From the NCBI GenBank assembly GCA_023446155.1, contig JAEXIT010000003.1, forward strand, positions 62,001 to 126,000: 64,000 nucleotides of DNA, read 5' to 3'. The first letter of the stretch is position 1, and each line of letters opens with the position of its first letter. Below the pieces are notes generated by a model that saw only the letters and a list, made by a program, of their open reading frames with translations, was not told where the DNA came from and ran no database searches. The DNA comes from Bacteroidota bacterium (GTDB lineage Bacteria; Bacteroidota; Bacteroidia; Flavobacteriales; Flavobacteriaceae). Shown piece after piece: positions 27,176 through 37,014 of this stretch. A program made the translations under genes and the position numbers.

Positions 27176-29653
27176 TTATCCACCCATATATTCGTCACCA
27201 CCACCATTATCATCGCGTTTTTGTTGCTTATCTCTGTCGGATTTGCTTTTGTTAAAACGGTAGGTAAAGGTCAGGTTGATCTGACGTTCTCTCCATTGCA
27301 TTTCACTGTGTGAATTCAGTAGGAGAGGAATGTTGGTATCGGTAATTCTTTTTCTGGAGTTAAAAATGTCGTTCACATTTAAGGCAATCGTCGCTTTGTC
27401 TTTTAGAATATCTTTACTTAAAGCTAAGTTAGCCGAAAGGATTCCTTCGCTTCTTCCTTGTGAAGTGTTTTGCGGCGCATTATACGTCCCATTGGTTTGC
27501 CAGTCGATTCCATATGGTAAACTTACTTTCGAGCTCACACGGGTAAACCAGCTGTAAGCCGTATTGCTTAAATCGGTAAAAATCTCCGTATTGTTTTGAT
27601 CAACATATGTATAACTTCCTTCTAATTCGTTGCGGAAGAAGTTGAAGTTACCGTTTAATTTCCACCATTTGTACGGCGTATAATTCAACGTAAATTCAAA
27701 ACCAAAACGGTATTCTGTCGCCAAGTTCACCGGCGTATTGGCGTATACCGGATTCCCGTCGATTACATTTCCGGTCGCTTTTTTAATAAACTGGAAACTA
27801 TCATCGGTTTTATTAAAATAAGCCGACGTATTTAAGGTCAATTTATCCCAACGTTTTAAATACCCTAAATCAAATGAGTTCGTGTATGACGGGTTCAAAT
27901 CCGGGTTTCCTTCGAATACGTTGATGTTACTCGATAGTCCGTTAAACGGATTTAGGAAACGCCCTCTCGGACGGTTGATACGTTTGCTATAACTTAAACT
28001 AATACTGTTATCCTGTGCAAATTCATAGCTTAGGAATACACTAGGGAAGAAGTTGTTATACTTTTTGGTATTGAATTTTTCCGTACGTAAAAAGTCAATC
28101 CCGATGTTGGAATCTTCAAAACGCATTCCCAACATATAGCTGAATTTGCTGATTTTAGAACCAAACTGTGCATAAAGCGCGTTGATTTGCTCTTTGTATT
28201 CGAAAATATTGGTAAAGTTCGGGTCGTTTACCCAGGCATTGCTGTTAAAATGATCCACGCGGTAATCGGTGATCAAATCGGTAAAGTCACCACGGTAACC
28301 CGCTTCAAACTGACTTTTCTTTCCGATAGGTAACACGTAATCGGCTTGTAAAAGGCTTCGCGTTTGTTTTTGATTGTTTAAAGTTCTGTCAATCGTAGCC
28401 ACACCGGTATCAAAACGGGTATCGCTAATGGTTGCATCGTCATTATCACGGTTGGTTGAGGCCGAAAAATCAACGGTTAATTTATGACCGTCTTTTTTAA
28501 ACTTCTGCGTGAAATTGGTTGAATATTCTAAATTCTGTGAATCGTTCGACTGGTCGTTAAAACGATTACGGGTATATAGAAAATCGTGATTGGCATCATA
28601 ATTATTAAAGAATACGTTATCCGGATTGGCACCGTTGTTTTTACGAACGCCAATCGAGTTGGTCCAGGTTAAGGATTTGGTTAAATACCATTCCAAACCG
28701 AAACCCGCATTGTAGCCTTTACGCTCTCTTTTGTTTTTACGACGTTCTTCGATATAGCTGGAAACCGCTCCGGTAGTACGATCTAAGTTTTCCGAATCGG
28801 TAAACGAATTCCCCGGACTGTTGCTGTAGTTGTATCCAAAGTTGGTAAACAGGTTAAAGTCTTTGCTTCTGAAATTGATATTGGTATTACCACCAAAATT
28901 ATCCGGATTTCCGGCTACCGCCATAACGCTACCGTTAATTCCCTGTGCTTTTCCTTTTTTAAGAATGATGTTTACGATACCGGCACCACCTTCAGCATCA
29001 TAACGCGCCGACGGGTTGGTGATTACTTCCACTTTGTCAACCGAATCAGCCGGAAGGGTACGTAAAGCATCGGCAACATTGATTCCGGCAAGTCCCGAAG
29101 GTTTTCCGTCGATCAGAATACGAACATTGTCGTTACCTCTTAGGCTCACATTTCCGTCTGAATCGACCGTAACCGAAGGAACATTGTCCAAAACATCGCT
29201 CACACTACCGCCTTTAACAGTCATGTCTTTTCCTACGTTGTATACTTTTTTGTCCAGTTTAATCTCTACCGTGCTTTTTTCGGCTACTACGGTAACTTCC
29301 TGAAGCTGTTTGGCGTCAAGAGCAAGGGTGATCATTCCAAGACTGCTATCTTTGATCAACTCTTTTTGTGGGATTTCAACGGTCTTAAAAGAAAGAAACT
29401 CCACTTTGATATAATAATTTCCAGCAGGTACTTCAAAGCTGAATTCCCCTTTGTCGTTGGTCATCGCACCGGAAACAAGTGATTTGTTTTTTAGATTTTG
29501 GGCATAGATATTCGCATATTCCAAGGGTTGTTTGGTTTCGCTGTCCACAACACGTCCGGTAACAGTGACCTTATTGGTGTCTGGTTTTTGCGCGAAAGAG
29601 ACAACAGAAGACAATAGTAAGAACATTACTACTGCAAAATGAAATCGTTTCAT
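27176..29653 (-). CDS. Outer-membrane beta-barrel receptor with carboxypeptidase-regulatory domain and TonB-type plug
   Basis: The 825-residue protein has a signal peptide (ending SFAQ), a carboxypeptidase-regulatory-like domain (about 28-110: VTGRVVDSETKQPLEYANI), a plug domain (about 125-215 with LRGNDNVRILIDGKPSG and VEVITNPSARYDAEG) and a barrel to the end. The barrel belongs to the outer-membrane beta-barrel family related to TonB receptors and lacks a typical SusC C-terminus. The tail is Asp/Gly-rich (GGGDEYMGG). Ligand unknown, and no SusD partner is adjacent. A TACTTTTG -7 element lies at 29693-29686. Confidence 0.88.
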   Translation of the reverse strand: MKRFHFAVVMFLLLSSVVSFAQKPDTNKVTVTGRVVDSETKQPLEYANIYAQNLKNKSLVSGAMTNDKGEFSFEVPAGNYYIKVEFLSFKTVEIPQKELIKDSSLGMITLALDAKQLQEVTVVAEKSTVEIKLDKKVYNVGKDMTVKGGSVSDVLDNVPSVTVDSDGNVSLRGNDNVRILIDGKPSGLAGINVADALRTLPADSVDKVEVITNPSARYDAEGGAGIVNIILKKGKAQGINGSVMAVAGNPDNFGGNTNINFRSKDFNLFTNFGYNYSNSPGNSFTDSENLDRTTGAVSSYIEERRKNKRERKGYNAGFGLEWYLTKSLTWTNSIGVRKNNGANPDNVFFNNYDANHDFLYTRNRFNDQSNDSQNLEYSTNFTQKFKKDGHKLTVDFSASTNRDNDDATISDTRFDTGVATIDRTLNNQKQTRSLLQADYVLPIGKKSQFEAGYRGDFTDLITDYRVDHFNSNAWVNDPNFTNIFEYKEQINALYAQFGSKISKFSYMLGMRFEDSNIGIDFLRTEKFNTKKYNNFFPSVFLSYEFAQDNSISLSYSKRINRPRGRFLNPFNGLSSNINVFEGNPDLNPSYTNSFDLGYLKRWDKLTLNTSAYFNKTDDSFQFIKKATGNVIDGNPVYANTPVNLATEYRFGFEFTLNYTPYKWWKLNGNFNFFRNELEGSYTYVDQNNTEIFTDLSNTAYSWFTRVSSKVSLPYGIDWQTNGTYNAPQNTSQGRSEGILSANLALSKDILKDKATIALNVNDIFNSRKRITDTNIPLLLNSHSEMQWRERQINLTFTYRFNKSKSDRDKQQKRDDNGGGDEYMGG

Positions 29654-29749
29654 GTGTAATTAGTTTGATTTGCAAGGTTTGACTGCAAAAGTAACCTTGG
29701 GTTTAAGTGGGGAATCACAAATGTTTGTTAAAACAAACGTATACTGATT

Positions 29750-30091
29750 CTAAATAATGTCCAGAATCTTTTCGGTTGGACGGCCAATAACGGCTTTGTC
29801 GCCATTGATAACGATCGGACGTTCAATTAGTTTTGGGTTTTCGGTCAAAATGGTGATAATCGCATCGTCGGAAAGCGGCTGGCCTTTATAATTTTCGATC
29901 CATAGACTTTCTTTCTGACGCACCAGTTCGATGGGTTGAATGCCCAGTTTTTGAATGATTGTTTGCAGTTCTTCGCGGCGCAACGGCTGGTCCAGGTATT
30001 TTACAGTTTCAAATGGGATTCCTTTTTCTTCCAACAAGCAAAGTCCTTCTCTGGATTTGCTGCATCTCGGGTTGTGGTAAATTGTAATCAT
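29750..30091 (-). CDS. arsC: ArsC-family arsenate reductase (glutaredoxin-linked)
   Basis: The 113-residue protein fits ArsC: the redox Cys10 in HNPRCSKSRE, the WIENYKG region and the C-terminal RPIVINGDKAVIGRP segment with the conserved Arg residues. It reduces arsenate to arsenite with glutathione/glutaredoxin. Related Spx-like proteins share the fold, but the catalytic Arg pattern favours ArsC. No ars operon partner (arsB, arsR) is next to it, so a different oxyanion or a housekeeping role is possible. Confidence 0.88.
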   Translation of the reverse strand: MITIYHNPRCSKSREGLCLLEEKGIPFETVKYLDQPLRREELQTIIQKLGIQPIELVRQKESLWIENYKGQPLSDDAIITILTENPKLIERPIVINGDKAVIGRPTEKILDII

Positions 30092-30206
30092 CGTGCAATA
30101 TTTTTTACAAAGGAACTACTATTCTGTGAAAATTGGATTAACTTAGTGAAAACAAATTTTCCTCCTTAGGTTTCTATTGGGAGCATACTAAAATCCAGTA
30201 ACAGAT

Positions 30207-31112
30207 ATGTTTATCGAACAAGCCAAAACCAAAAATTTTCGATTCTTTTTGTATTTACCGATTCCGGTGTTCTTTTTAGTCGTTATGATAGCCAATTATA
30301 TAGCGTCTTCCGAGATGAATACGGAAGAAGCAATGCATCAGACCATCGCTGCATTTGGTGAAAATGTCACTTTTGTAATGGTAATCATGCCACTTTCGAT
30401 TGCCTGTCTTTTGTTATGGGTATGGGTCAAAATAATGCATCGTCAAAGTATTACCAGCCTGACAACCTCACGGCCAAAAGTAGACTGGGGCCGAATTTTA
30501 TTTTCATTCGGATTGTGGGCAACGATATCGATCGTAATGACCCTGGCGGTTTATTTTTCACATCCTGAAAATTTTACGTTTAATTTCCAGCCGGTACCGT
30601 TTTTTATCTTTCTGGTGTTGGCTGTATTGTTTATACCGCTGCAAACCAGTTTCGAGGAATATTTGTTCCGCGGCTATCTGATGCAAGGTCTTGGCGTTAT
30701 CACACGAAGTCGGTTGATTCCATTATTGATCACTTCTATAATGTTTGGACTGATGCATATCGCCAACCCGGAAGTGGGTAAAATGGGCAATATTATATTG
30801 ATTTATTATATCGGAACCGGATTCTTTCTGGGAATTATGACACTAATGGACGAAGGGCTGGAACTGGCACTGGGTTTTCATGCGGCCAATAATCTGGTTG
30901 GAGCACTTTTGGTAACCTCCGACTGGACGGCTTTTCAGACCCATTCCATTTTAAAAGATGTATCGGAACCATCGGCCGGTTTTGACGTGATTCTTCCGGT
31001 ATTCGTCATTTTTCCGGTGTTGTTGTACATCTATTCACGAAAATACCAATGGACAAACTGGAAAGAGAAACTAACCGGCAAGATCGTATTTGAAAATAAA
31101 GAAGGATTATGA
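30207..31112 (+). CDS. CPBP-family intramembrane metalloprotease
   Basis: The 301-residue membrane protein has about eight helices and clean CPBP motifs: FEEYLFRGYLMQGL (EExxxR), FGLMHIANPE (FxxxH) and LALGFHAANNLVGALL (HxxxN). These are the metal-binding and catalytic residues of the Rce1-like family, so it should be an active intramembrane endopeptidase, substrate unknown. The stop overlaps the menE-like start (ATGA), a coupled pair. Menaquinone synthesis and this protease have no known link. Confidence 0.85.
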   Translation: MFIEQAKTKNFRFFLYLPIPVFFLVVMIANYIASSEMNTEEAMHQTIAAFGENVTFVMVIMPLSIACLLLWVWVKIMHRQSITSLTTSRPKVDWGRILFSFGLWATISIVMTLAVYFSHPENFTFNFQPVPFFIFLVLAVLFIPLQTSFEEYLFRGYLMQGLGVITRSRLIPLLITSIMFGLMHIANPEVGKMGNIILIYYIGTGFFLGIMTLMDEGLELALGFHAANNLVGALLVTSDWTAFQTHSILKDVSEPSAGFDVILPVFVIFPVLLYIYSRKYQWTNWKEKLTGKIVFENKEGL

Positions 31113-32152
31113 TGAATAAGCTAACCTACAAAAATGTGCACAATCGTTTTAAGTTAAACGGCGTGCATTTTAACGGAAAAGAATTATATGATAAAGCCTA
31201 TGTTTTTGTAAAAGAAGGAGATGCACACGAAAAAGCACTGGGGAACTTTATCCTGGAATGGTTTGATGGAAAAGATTATATCGAAATGACTACTTCCGGA
31301 ACTACGGGTGCACCAAAAAAAATACACTTACAAAAGGCAGCCATGGTTAATTCGGCTTTGGCGACAGGCGATTTTTTCGATTTAAGACCGGGCGATACCG
31401 CACTACATTGTTTACCAATACAATATATAGCCGGTAAGATGATGTTGGTGCGCGCTTTTATCCTTGGACTGGAGTTGGATTATGTAGTGCCGGATTCCCG
31501 TCCGCTGGATGTAACGGGAAAAAAATACGATTTTGCGGCGATGGTACCCTTACAGGTGGAGCAATCTGTAGCAGAATTGGATCAGGTTAAGAAACTGATC
31601 ATCGGTGGTGCTAAACTAAATGTAACGCTGGCGGAGCAATTAAAAAAACTGCCGGTGGCGATTTATGAGACCTATGGGATGACGGAAACAATTACCCATA
31701 TTGCCGCCAAAAAAATACAGGACACCGCTTTTACCATATTACCAGGAATACATATTGCAACCGACGAACGAGGCTGTTTGGTGATCACGGCACCGCGGAT
31801 TTGCGAGGAACCATTGGTAACGAATGATATGGTAACGCTAATTGATGACAATCAATTTATATGGTTGGGGCGTTATGATAATGTGATTAACAGCGGTGGT
31901 GTGAAATTGTTTCCGGAACAGATCGAGGAGAAGCTGGCGACTACGATACCACAACGTTATTTTGTGATCGGAAAGGAAGACGATACACTCGGTGAAAAAC
32001 TGGTATTGGTGATCGAGGGGAAACCGTATACGATCGCACCGGAGGTTTTTGACAAACTGGATAAATTTGAAAAGCCAAAAGAGATCCTTTTTGTACCGCA
32101 TTTTAAAGAAACGGAAACCGGAAAAATCAAACGGAAGGAGACTGTCGCATAA
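31109..32152 (+). CDS. menE: O-succinylbenzoate-CoA ligase (MenE-like), AMP-binding
   Basis: The 347-residue adenylate-forming enzyme carries the P-loop TTSGTTGAPKKIHL, the core motif ETYGMTETITH and the hinge DNVINSGGVKL. The C-terminal lysine lies in ETGKIKRKE. It is shorter than typical MenE or acyl-CoA synthetases but matches the short Bacteroidetes form, which activates o-succinylbenzoate for menaquinone synthesis in the cytoplasm. The start may be either of two adjacent ATGs (31109 or 31112). The rest of the men genes are not in the window. Confidence 0.85.
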   Translation: MMNKLTYKNVHNRFKLNGVHFNGKELYDKAYVFVKEGDAHEKALGNFILEWFDGKDYIEMTTSGTTGAPKKIHLQKAAMVNSALATGDFFDLRPGDTALHCLPIQYIAGKMMLVRAFILGLELDYVVPDSRPLDVTGKKYDFAAMVPLQVEQSVAELDQVKKLIIGGAKLNVTLAEQLKKLPVAIYETYGMTETITHIAAKKIQDTAFTILPGIHIATDERGCLVITAPRICEEPLVTNDMVTLIDDNQFIWLGRYDNVINSGGVKLFPEQIEEKLATTIPQRYFVIGKEDDTLGEKLVLVIEGKPYTIAPEVFDKLDKFEKPKEILFVPHFKETETGKIKRKETVA

Positions 32153-32157
32153 AGGCA

Positions 32158-32247
32158 TAAAAAAACCACAAAGTCACCTGTTTCGCTGTTCACAACACGT
32201 TTCTGAATACACGTTGGTTCAAGTGGTCTTTGTGGCGGGTTTTTTAT
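32158..32247. terminator. Long-loop inverted repeat between convergent genes
   Basis: AAAAAAACCACAAAG near 32158-32173 can pair with CTTTGTGG...TTTTTT near 32229-32247, enclosing a long loop. A terminator between menE and the convergent DoxX gene is plausible but weak. Confidence 0.35.
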
Positions 32248-32252
32248 AAGAA

Positions 32253-32690
32253 CTATTGGTTCATTTTAAAATAATAGTCGGCCGAATGTTTGCCGCTTCC
32301 GTAAAACAGGAAAAAGACACAGACCAACAGGGTGATCGAGGCCATAATCAGGTTTTGTACATTCATTTGTCCTAAAAAGTTAACCAGAACCGCTCCGATG
32401 AGTATCGGCAATTGTGCCCAGATGGACCAACGGGTCAGTAATCCGAAAATGATCATAATACCGCCTACCATATGTGCCGAAGCCACATAATGGATTAGAA
32501 GCATTTCACTACCGAAATTCCGGTTCATATGACCGAGAATCTCGTGTAAGTACTGTCTGTTTGTGATAAAAAATACGCCTTTTAAAAACAAAAAGACACC
32601 AAGGCCAATACGCACCAGATCTATCGGATAGCTGGTATGAGCGTTTGCCCATTTGTTTAAACTTTTTACTCTATCCATAACAAATGACAA
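32253..32690 (-). CDS. DoxX-family membrane protein
   Basis: The 145-residue protein has four predicted helices and the DoxX pattern IRIGLGVFLFLKGVFFI-like near residue 27, then HMVGGIMIIFGLLTRW and a C-terminal VFFLFYGSGKHSADYYFK. DoxX-like proteins are linked to respiratory chains and thiol stress, but the function of this short type is unresolved. It stands alone between menE and an aminopeptidase gene. Confidence 0.82.
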   Translation of the reverse strand: MSFVMDRVKSLNKWANAHTSYPIDLVRIGLGVFLFLKGVFFITNRQYLHEILGHMNRNFGSEMLLIHYVASAHMVGGIMIIFGLLTRWSIWAQLPILIGAVLVNFLGQMNVQNLIMASITLLVCVFFLFYGSGKHSADYYFKMNQ

Positions 32691-32796
32691 TTTTATTTAG
32701 TATGAAAGTTACTAAATAAAATTAATATTTGATAATATATCAGTTAAAAGTTAGGTTTTTATCTGTTTTAAGTGTTAAAATAATAATTTTTGTAAA

Positions 32797-34428
32797 TTAT
32801 TTCTGAACGTTGTAAAACATTTTTTTAGTATTAAACTCCAATTGATCGGCAGTAATCTTTTTGTCGAATTTTTGCCATTCGGTGGTAACGTTCATTCGGA
32901 TGGTTTTTCCTTTGTAGGTATATTCTACCGGCATCTGAAAATTTTCTACGTCAACGTTCCAACGGTATTCCAAACGATTGTTTTGTGTTCGGAGTTCCAA
33001 TACCGGGATGTTTTTGTAGCGCAGGTATTGGTTGAATAGCGGCGTGAAGTCTTTTCCGGTTTCCTTATTAAAGAACGTAATAACGGTTTCGGTATCGATA
33101 ATTTGCTTTTTATAGGTCTCGGAATAATCCAGTAACAGTTTCCACCATTTGGCGTCGTCGTTAAGGATGTGACGAATGGTATTGAGCATCAGAGCACCTT
33201 TGTAATACATATCGCCTGAGCCTTCTTTGTTTACGCCATAAAAGCCAATAATAGGCCGGTCGTTTTTAACGTTGCGACTTTGTCCGTTTACATAGGCGAT
33301 CGCTTTGTCGTAACCCAGATTACATTCTACAAAAACCGCTTCGGTATAGGTGGTAAATGCCTCGTGAATCCACATATCGGCAATATCTTTGGAGGTGATG
33401 CTGTTTCCAAACCATTCGTGCCCGGATTCGTGTATGGTGATAAAATCGAATGTCAGTCCGATACCGGTACCGCTCAGGTCGGATCCCAAATAGCCTTTGC
33501 GGTACTTGTTTCCGTAGGCTACGGCACTTTGGTGTTCCATCCCTAAATAAGGTGTTTCGACCAATTTATAGCTGTCTTCCCAAAACGGGTATTTTCCAAA
33601 TTTCGATTGGAAGCAGTCCATCATCGGTTTTACTTCTTCAAAATGTTTACGGGCTTTGGCTTCGTTTTCACGTAGTACATAATAATCCAGATCAAGACCT
33701 TTGTAATTGTCGTGGATAAGAACATAATCGGCTATATTGACGGTAATATCGTAATTGTTTATTGGGTTGATCACTTCCCAGTCCCAACGGGTATAGCCAT
33801 TTTTCAGATCTTCACTACCTTTAAAGCGACCATTGGAAACGTTCATCAGGCCATTTGGAACGGCTACTTTTACGCTGGCGCCATTATCGGGTTCATCGGT
33901 TTGCGAATCTTTAACCGGATACCATAAACTGGCTCCGGTTCCCTGTACGGCTACGGCGATCCAGTCTTTCCCTTTGCTGTCTTTGCTAAATACAAAGCCG
34001 CCATCCCAAGGTGCATTTTTGGCGACTACGGGTTTACCGGAATAATAGAATCGTATGGTTTCGGTATTTCCTTTTAAAAGGCGCTCCGGAAAAGCTACAA
34101 AAACGGCGTCGTTATCGCGTTTGTATTCCAGTTTTTTATTTTGAAACAGTATACTGTCGACCTGCATGTTTTCAAATAGATCTACCTGAATCTTATTGGT
34201 GTGCGTTACGACTTTAAAAGTGATGTCGTTATATCCGGTTATTGAACGTTCTTCCGGATTGATTTTGATATTCAGATCATAACGTTGTACATCATAACTG
34301 CTACGTTCTGCCCGTAGGCCCCCGTGAAGGGAATCCCTGCGGGTAAAGACGTCTTTTTCGGTGATCAATTGAGCGGAAACCTGCTGGAAACCGAACAATA
34401 AAAGGGAAGAAAGTATAAAGTTTTTCAT
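32797..34428 (-). CDS. Exported M1-family aminopeptidase
   Basis: The 543-residue zinc metallopeptidase has a signal peptide (ending VSAQ), the beta-sandwich N-domain and the catalytic site: HESGH at 333-337 with E356 in WIHEAF, exactly the HEXXH-x18-E spacing. The exopeptidase-like motif precedes it (LGMEHQSAVAY, about 290-300, related to GxMEN). It lacks the helical C-terminal domain of classical PepN, as usual for this short Bacteroidetes class. It should trim N-terminal residues from peptides in the periplasm or outside the cell. A perfect hairpin in the downstream-of-34428 gap belongs to the carboxylase side. Confidence 0.93.
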   Translation of the reverse strand: MKNFILSSLLLFGFQQVSAQLITEKDVFTRRDSLHGGLRAERSSYDVQRYDLNIKINPEERSITGYNDITFKVVTHTNKIQVDLFENMQVDSILFQNKKLEYKRDNDAVFVAFPERLLKGNTETIRFYYSGKPVVAKNAPWDGGFVFSKDSKGKDWIAVAVQGTGASLWYPVKDSQTDEPDNGASVKVAVPNGLMNVSNGRFKGSEDLKNGYTRWDWEVINPINNYDITVNIADYVLIHDNYKGLDLDYYVLRENEAKARKHFEEVKPMMDCFQSKFGKYPFWEDSYKLVETPYLGMEHQSAVAYGNKYRKGYLGSDLSGTGIGLTFDFITIHESGHEWFGNSITSKDIADMWIHEAFTTYTEAVFVECNLGYDKAIAYVNGQSRNVKNDRPIIGFYGVNKEGSGDMYYKGALMLNTIRHILNDDAKWWKLLLDYSETYKKQIIDTETVITFFNKETGKDFTPLFNQYLRYKNIPVLELRTQNNRLEYRWNVDVENFQMPVEYTYKGKTIRMNVTTEWQKFDKKITADQLEFNTKKMFYNVQK

Positions 34429-34474
34429 AATCGTATTGATTTTAATCCGGGGTAAGGAAAGCGGTAGTATAAAT

Positions 34475-34511
34475 AAAAAATCTACTGCTTACGAATAAGT
34501 AGTAGATTTTT
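34475..34511. terminator. Hairpin between aminopeptidase and carboxylase genes
   Basis: AAAAATCTACT and AGTAGATTTTT form a stem with one internal irregularity and a CTTACGAATAAG inner helix. It is A/T-flanked on both sides and lies just past the minus-strand carboxylase stop at 34534. Confidence 0.75.
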
Positions 34512-34533
34512 AAAATTGTTACACTATGTGGTG

Positions 34534-36162
34534 TTAAACCTGAATTACACCAAGGTTAAACGGTTTTTCGATAGGAGCGTGGTTTGCGGCTTCGATTCCC
34601 ATGGAAATCCATTTACGGGTATCCAACGGATCGATAATCGCATCGGTCCACAATCGTGAAGCGGCATAATAAGGCGATACCTGTGCATCGTAACGCGCTT
34701 TGATTTTGTCGAACATTTCGGCTTCTTTTTCCGGAGTCAGTTCTTCTCCTTTGGCTTTTAACGAGGACGCTTCAATTTGTAATAAAACTTTAGCTGCCTG
34801 CGCACCACCCATAACGGCTAGTTCGGCACTTGGCCAGGCGAAGATCAATCTTGGATCATAGGCCTTTCCGCACATGGCGTAATTTCCGGCGCCATAGGAG
34901 TTTCCTACCACTACGGTAAATTTCGGCACCACAGAGTTGGACACCGCATTTACCATTTTGGCACCGTCTTTAATGATACCACCATGTTCGGATTTGGAGC
35001 CTACCATAAATCCGGTTACATCCTGAAGGAATACCAACGGGATTTTTTTCTGATTACAGTTGGCAATAAAACGGGTTGCTTTATCGGCACTGTCGGAATA
35101 AATAACCCCACCAAACTGCATTTCGCCTTTTTTGGTTTTAACCACTTTACGCTGGTTGGCTACAATTCCAACGGCCCAACCGTCAATACGGGCATAGCCG
35201 GTAATAATCGTTTGTCCGTATCCGGCTTTGTATTCGTCAAATTCCGAATTGTCGACCAAACGATTGATGATATCCATCATGTCGTATTGTTCGGAACGCG
35301 CTTTCGGTAGTATGCCGTAAATTTCGTTTTCATCCAAAGCAGGTTTGGCTGGTTTTTCACGGTTGTAGCCGGCTTTTTCAAAATCACCGATCTTACCTAC
35401 AATGTTTTTAATCGTATCCAAAGCGTCTTTATCGTCTTTGGCTTTATAATCGGTCACTCCTGAAATTTCGCAGTGTGTTGTCGCACCGCCCAGGGTTTCG
35501 TTGTCAATCGTTTCGCCAATAGCAGCCTTAACCAGGTAACTTCCGGCCAGGAAAATACTTCCGGTTTTATCTACAATTAGGGCTTCATCACTCATAATTG
35601 GAAGATAGGCACCACCGGCAACACAGCTTCCCATTACGGCAGCGATCTGGGTGATTCCCATACTGCTCATGATGGCATTGTTGCGGAAAATACGACCGAA
35701 GTGTTCTTTATCCGGGAAAATTTCATCCTGTAGCGGAAGGTATACGCCGGCACTATCTACCAAATAGATAATCGGCAATTTGTTTTCCATTGCGATTTCC
35801 TGTGCTCTCAGGTTCTTTTTTGCAGTAATCGGAAACCAGGCTCCGGCTTTTACGGTTGCATCATTGGCTACCACAATACATTGTTTTCCTTTGATATATC
35901 CGATTTTGACAACCACTCCACCGGAAGGACATCCGCCGTGTTCTTTGTACATGCCTTCACCTACAAAAGCACCGATTTCGACACTTTTTGACTTTTCGTC
36001 CAATAAATAATCGATACGCTCACGGGCTGTCATTTTGCCTTCGGAGTGTAATTTTGCAATTCGTTTTTCGCCACCTCCGAGCTTTACTTTTGCTAAATTT
36101 TGTTTTAATTCGGAGACTAAAAGCTTGTTATGATCTTCGTTTTTGTTGAAGTTTAAGTCCAT
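34534..36162 (-). CDS. Acyl-CoA carboxylase beta (carboxyltransferase) subunit, methylcrotonyl-CoA-like
   Basis: The 542-residue biotin-dependent carboxyltransferase has the crotonase-type halves expected of the family, starting MTARERIDYLLDE and including PLQDEIFPDKEHFGRIFRN (about 143-161). That last segment closely resembles methylcrotonyl-CoA carboxylase beta subunits and not propionyl-CoA ones, implying leucine breakdown. GAGNYAMCGKAYDP and FAWPSAELAVMGGAQAA are conserved C-domain blocks. No biotin carboxylase subunit lies next to it, so the alpha subunit is encoded elsewhere. Propionyl-CoA carboxylase remains the alternative. Confidence 0.85.
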   Translation of the reverse strand: MDLNFNKNEDHNKLLVSELKQNLAKVKLGGGEKRIAKLHSEGKMTARERIDYLLDEKSKSVEIGAFVGEGMYKEHGGCPSGGVVVKIGYIKGKQCIVVANDATVKAGAWFPITAKKNLRAQEIAMENKLPIIYLVDSAGVYLPLQDEIFPDKEHFGRIFRNNAIMSSMGITQIAAVMGSCVAGGAYLPIMSDEALIVDKTGSIFLAGSYLVKAAIGETIDNETLGGATTHCEISGVTDYKAKDDKDALDTIKNIVGKIGDFEKAGYNREKPAKPALDENEIYGILPKARSEQYDMMDIINRLVDNSEFDEYKAGYGQTIITGYARIDGWAVGIVANQRKVVKTKKGEMQFGGVIYSDSADKATRFIANCNQKKIPLVFLQDVTGFMVGSKSEHGGIIKDGAKMVNAVSNSVVPKFTVVVGNSYGAGNYAMCGKAYDPRLIFAWPSAELAVMGGAQAAKVLLQIEASSLKAKGEELTPEKEAEMFDKIKARYDAQVSPYYAASRLWTDAIIDPLDTRKWISMGIEAANHAPIEKPFNLGVIQV

Positions 36163-36336
36163 TATATGTTGTTTCGCTTTGAGTTTGTTTGTTGGAGCGC
36201 TAATTTACGATTTAATTACCAATAAAAAAGAAGGTGTCCGTCGAAGTTTTTGATGGGGATTAATTAAACATGAATTGTTATTTACTTAACGTTAGCTTAA
36301 CATTACAAGGGTAATTTCGCGTCATTAAATTAACAT

Positions 36337-36984
36337 ATGATGTCATTAAACAACATTTTCCAGTTTTTAGTACCGAAAGATAAGAAATTCTTTCCTCTTT
36401 TTGAGCAGGCTTCTATTAACCTGATCCAATTGGCAGAAACCCTTCACGAAGCGGTAAACGCACCAAAAAATGAAAGAGAAGAGTACTTCAAAAAGATTGA
36501 AGAGTTAGAAGCTAACATCGAAGAAATTACCCATAAAACGAACCTGGAACTAAGCCGTAACTTTATCACGCCATTCGACCGTGAAGATATTCACGCTTTG
36601 ATCACTGCTATCGACGATGTAGCCGATTATATGCACGGAGCGGCAAGTAGAATGCGTTTGTATCAGGTAGAAAAAATTACAAAATCGATCCGTAAATTAA
36701 CGGAAATCAACTTAGAAGCGTGTCAGCATATCGGAAATGCGATTAAGGAATTAAAAGACCTTAAAAACTTAAAAGCGATTGCCGATGCTTGTAAGAAAAT
36801 CAACAAACTGGAAAGTAAAGCGGATAACGTATTCGATAAAGCCGTAGCGGATATTTTCGAAAACGAAACCGATGCTAAAAATATCATCAAATACAAAGAG
36901 GTTTTGTCTGCATTAGAGACGGCTTCCGACAAGTGTAAGAGTGTTGCCAATGTTTTAGAATCGGTAACGGTTAAATATTCATAA
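36337..36984 (+). CDS. DUF47 (PhoU-like) partner of phosphate transporter
   Basis: The 215-residue all-helical protein matches the DUF47/TIGR00153 Pit-accessory family: FFPLFEQASINLIQLAETLHEA at the start, then NFITPFDREDIHALI and DDVADYMHGA. These are the two metal-binding (E/D)xxxD patterns of PhoU-like bundles. It precedes the Pit gene by 30 bp, the conserved pair across bacteria, and presumably gates or regulates the transporter. Two adjacent ATGs (36337, 36340) are possible starts. Confidence 0.92.
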   Translation: MMSLNNIFQFLVPKDKKFFPLFEQASINLIQLAETLHEAVNAPKNEREEYFKKIEELEANIEEITHKTNLELSRNFITPFDREDIHALITAIDDVADYMHGAASRMRLYQVEKITKSIRKLTEINLEACQHIGNAIKELKDLKNLKAIADACKKINKLESKADNVFDKAVADIFENETDAKNIIKYKEVLSALETASDKCKSVANVLESVTVKYS

Positions 36985-37014
36985 CAACAGTCATCACCCC
37001 AGAAAACAAATCGT

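Noticed and set aside
32158..32247. Structured small RNA between menE and DoxX genes
   Set aside because: Only one weak distant stem, without a promoter. A terminator is the simpler reading.
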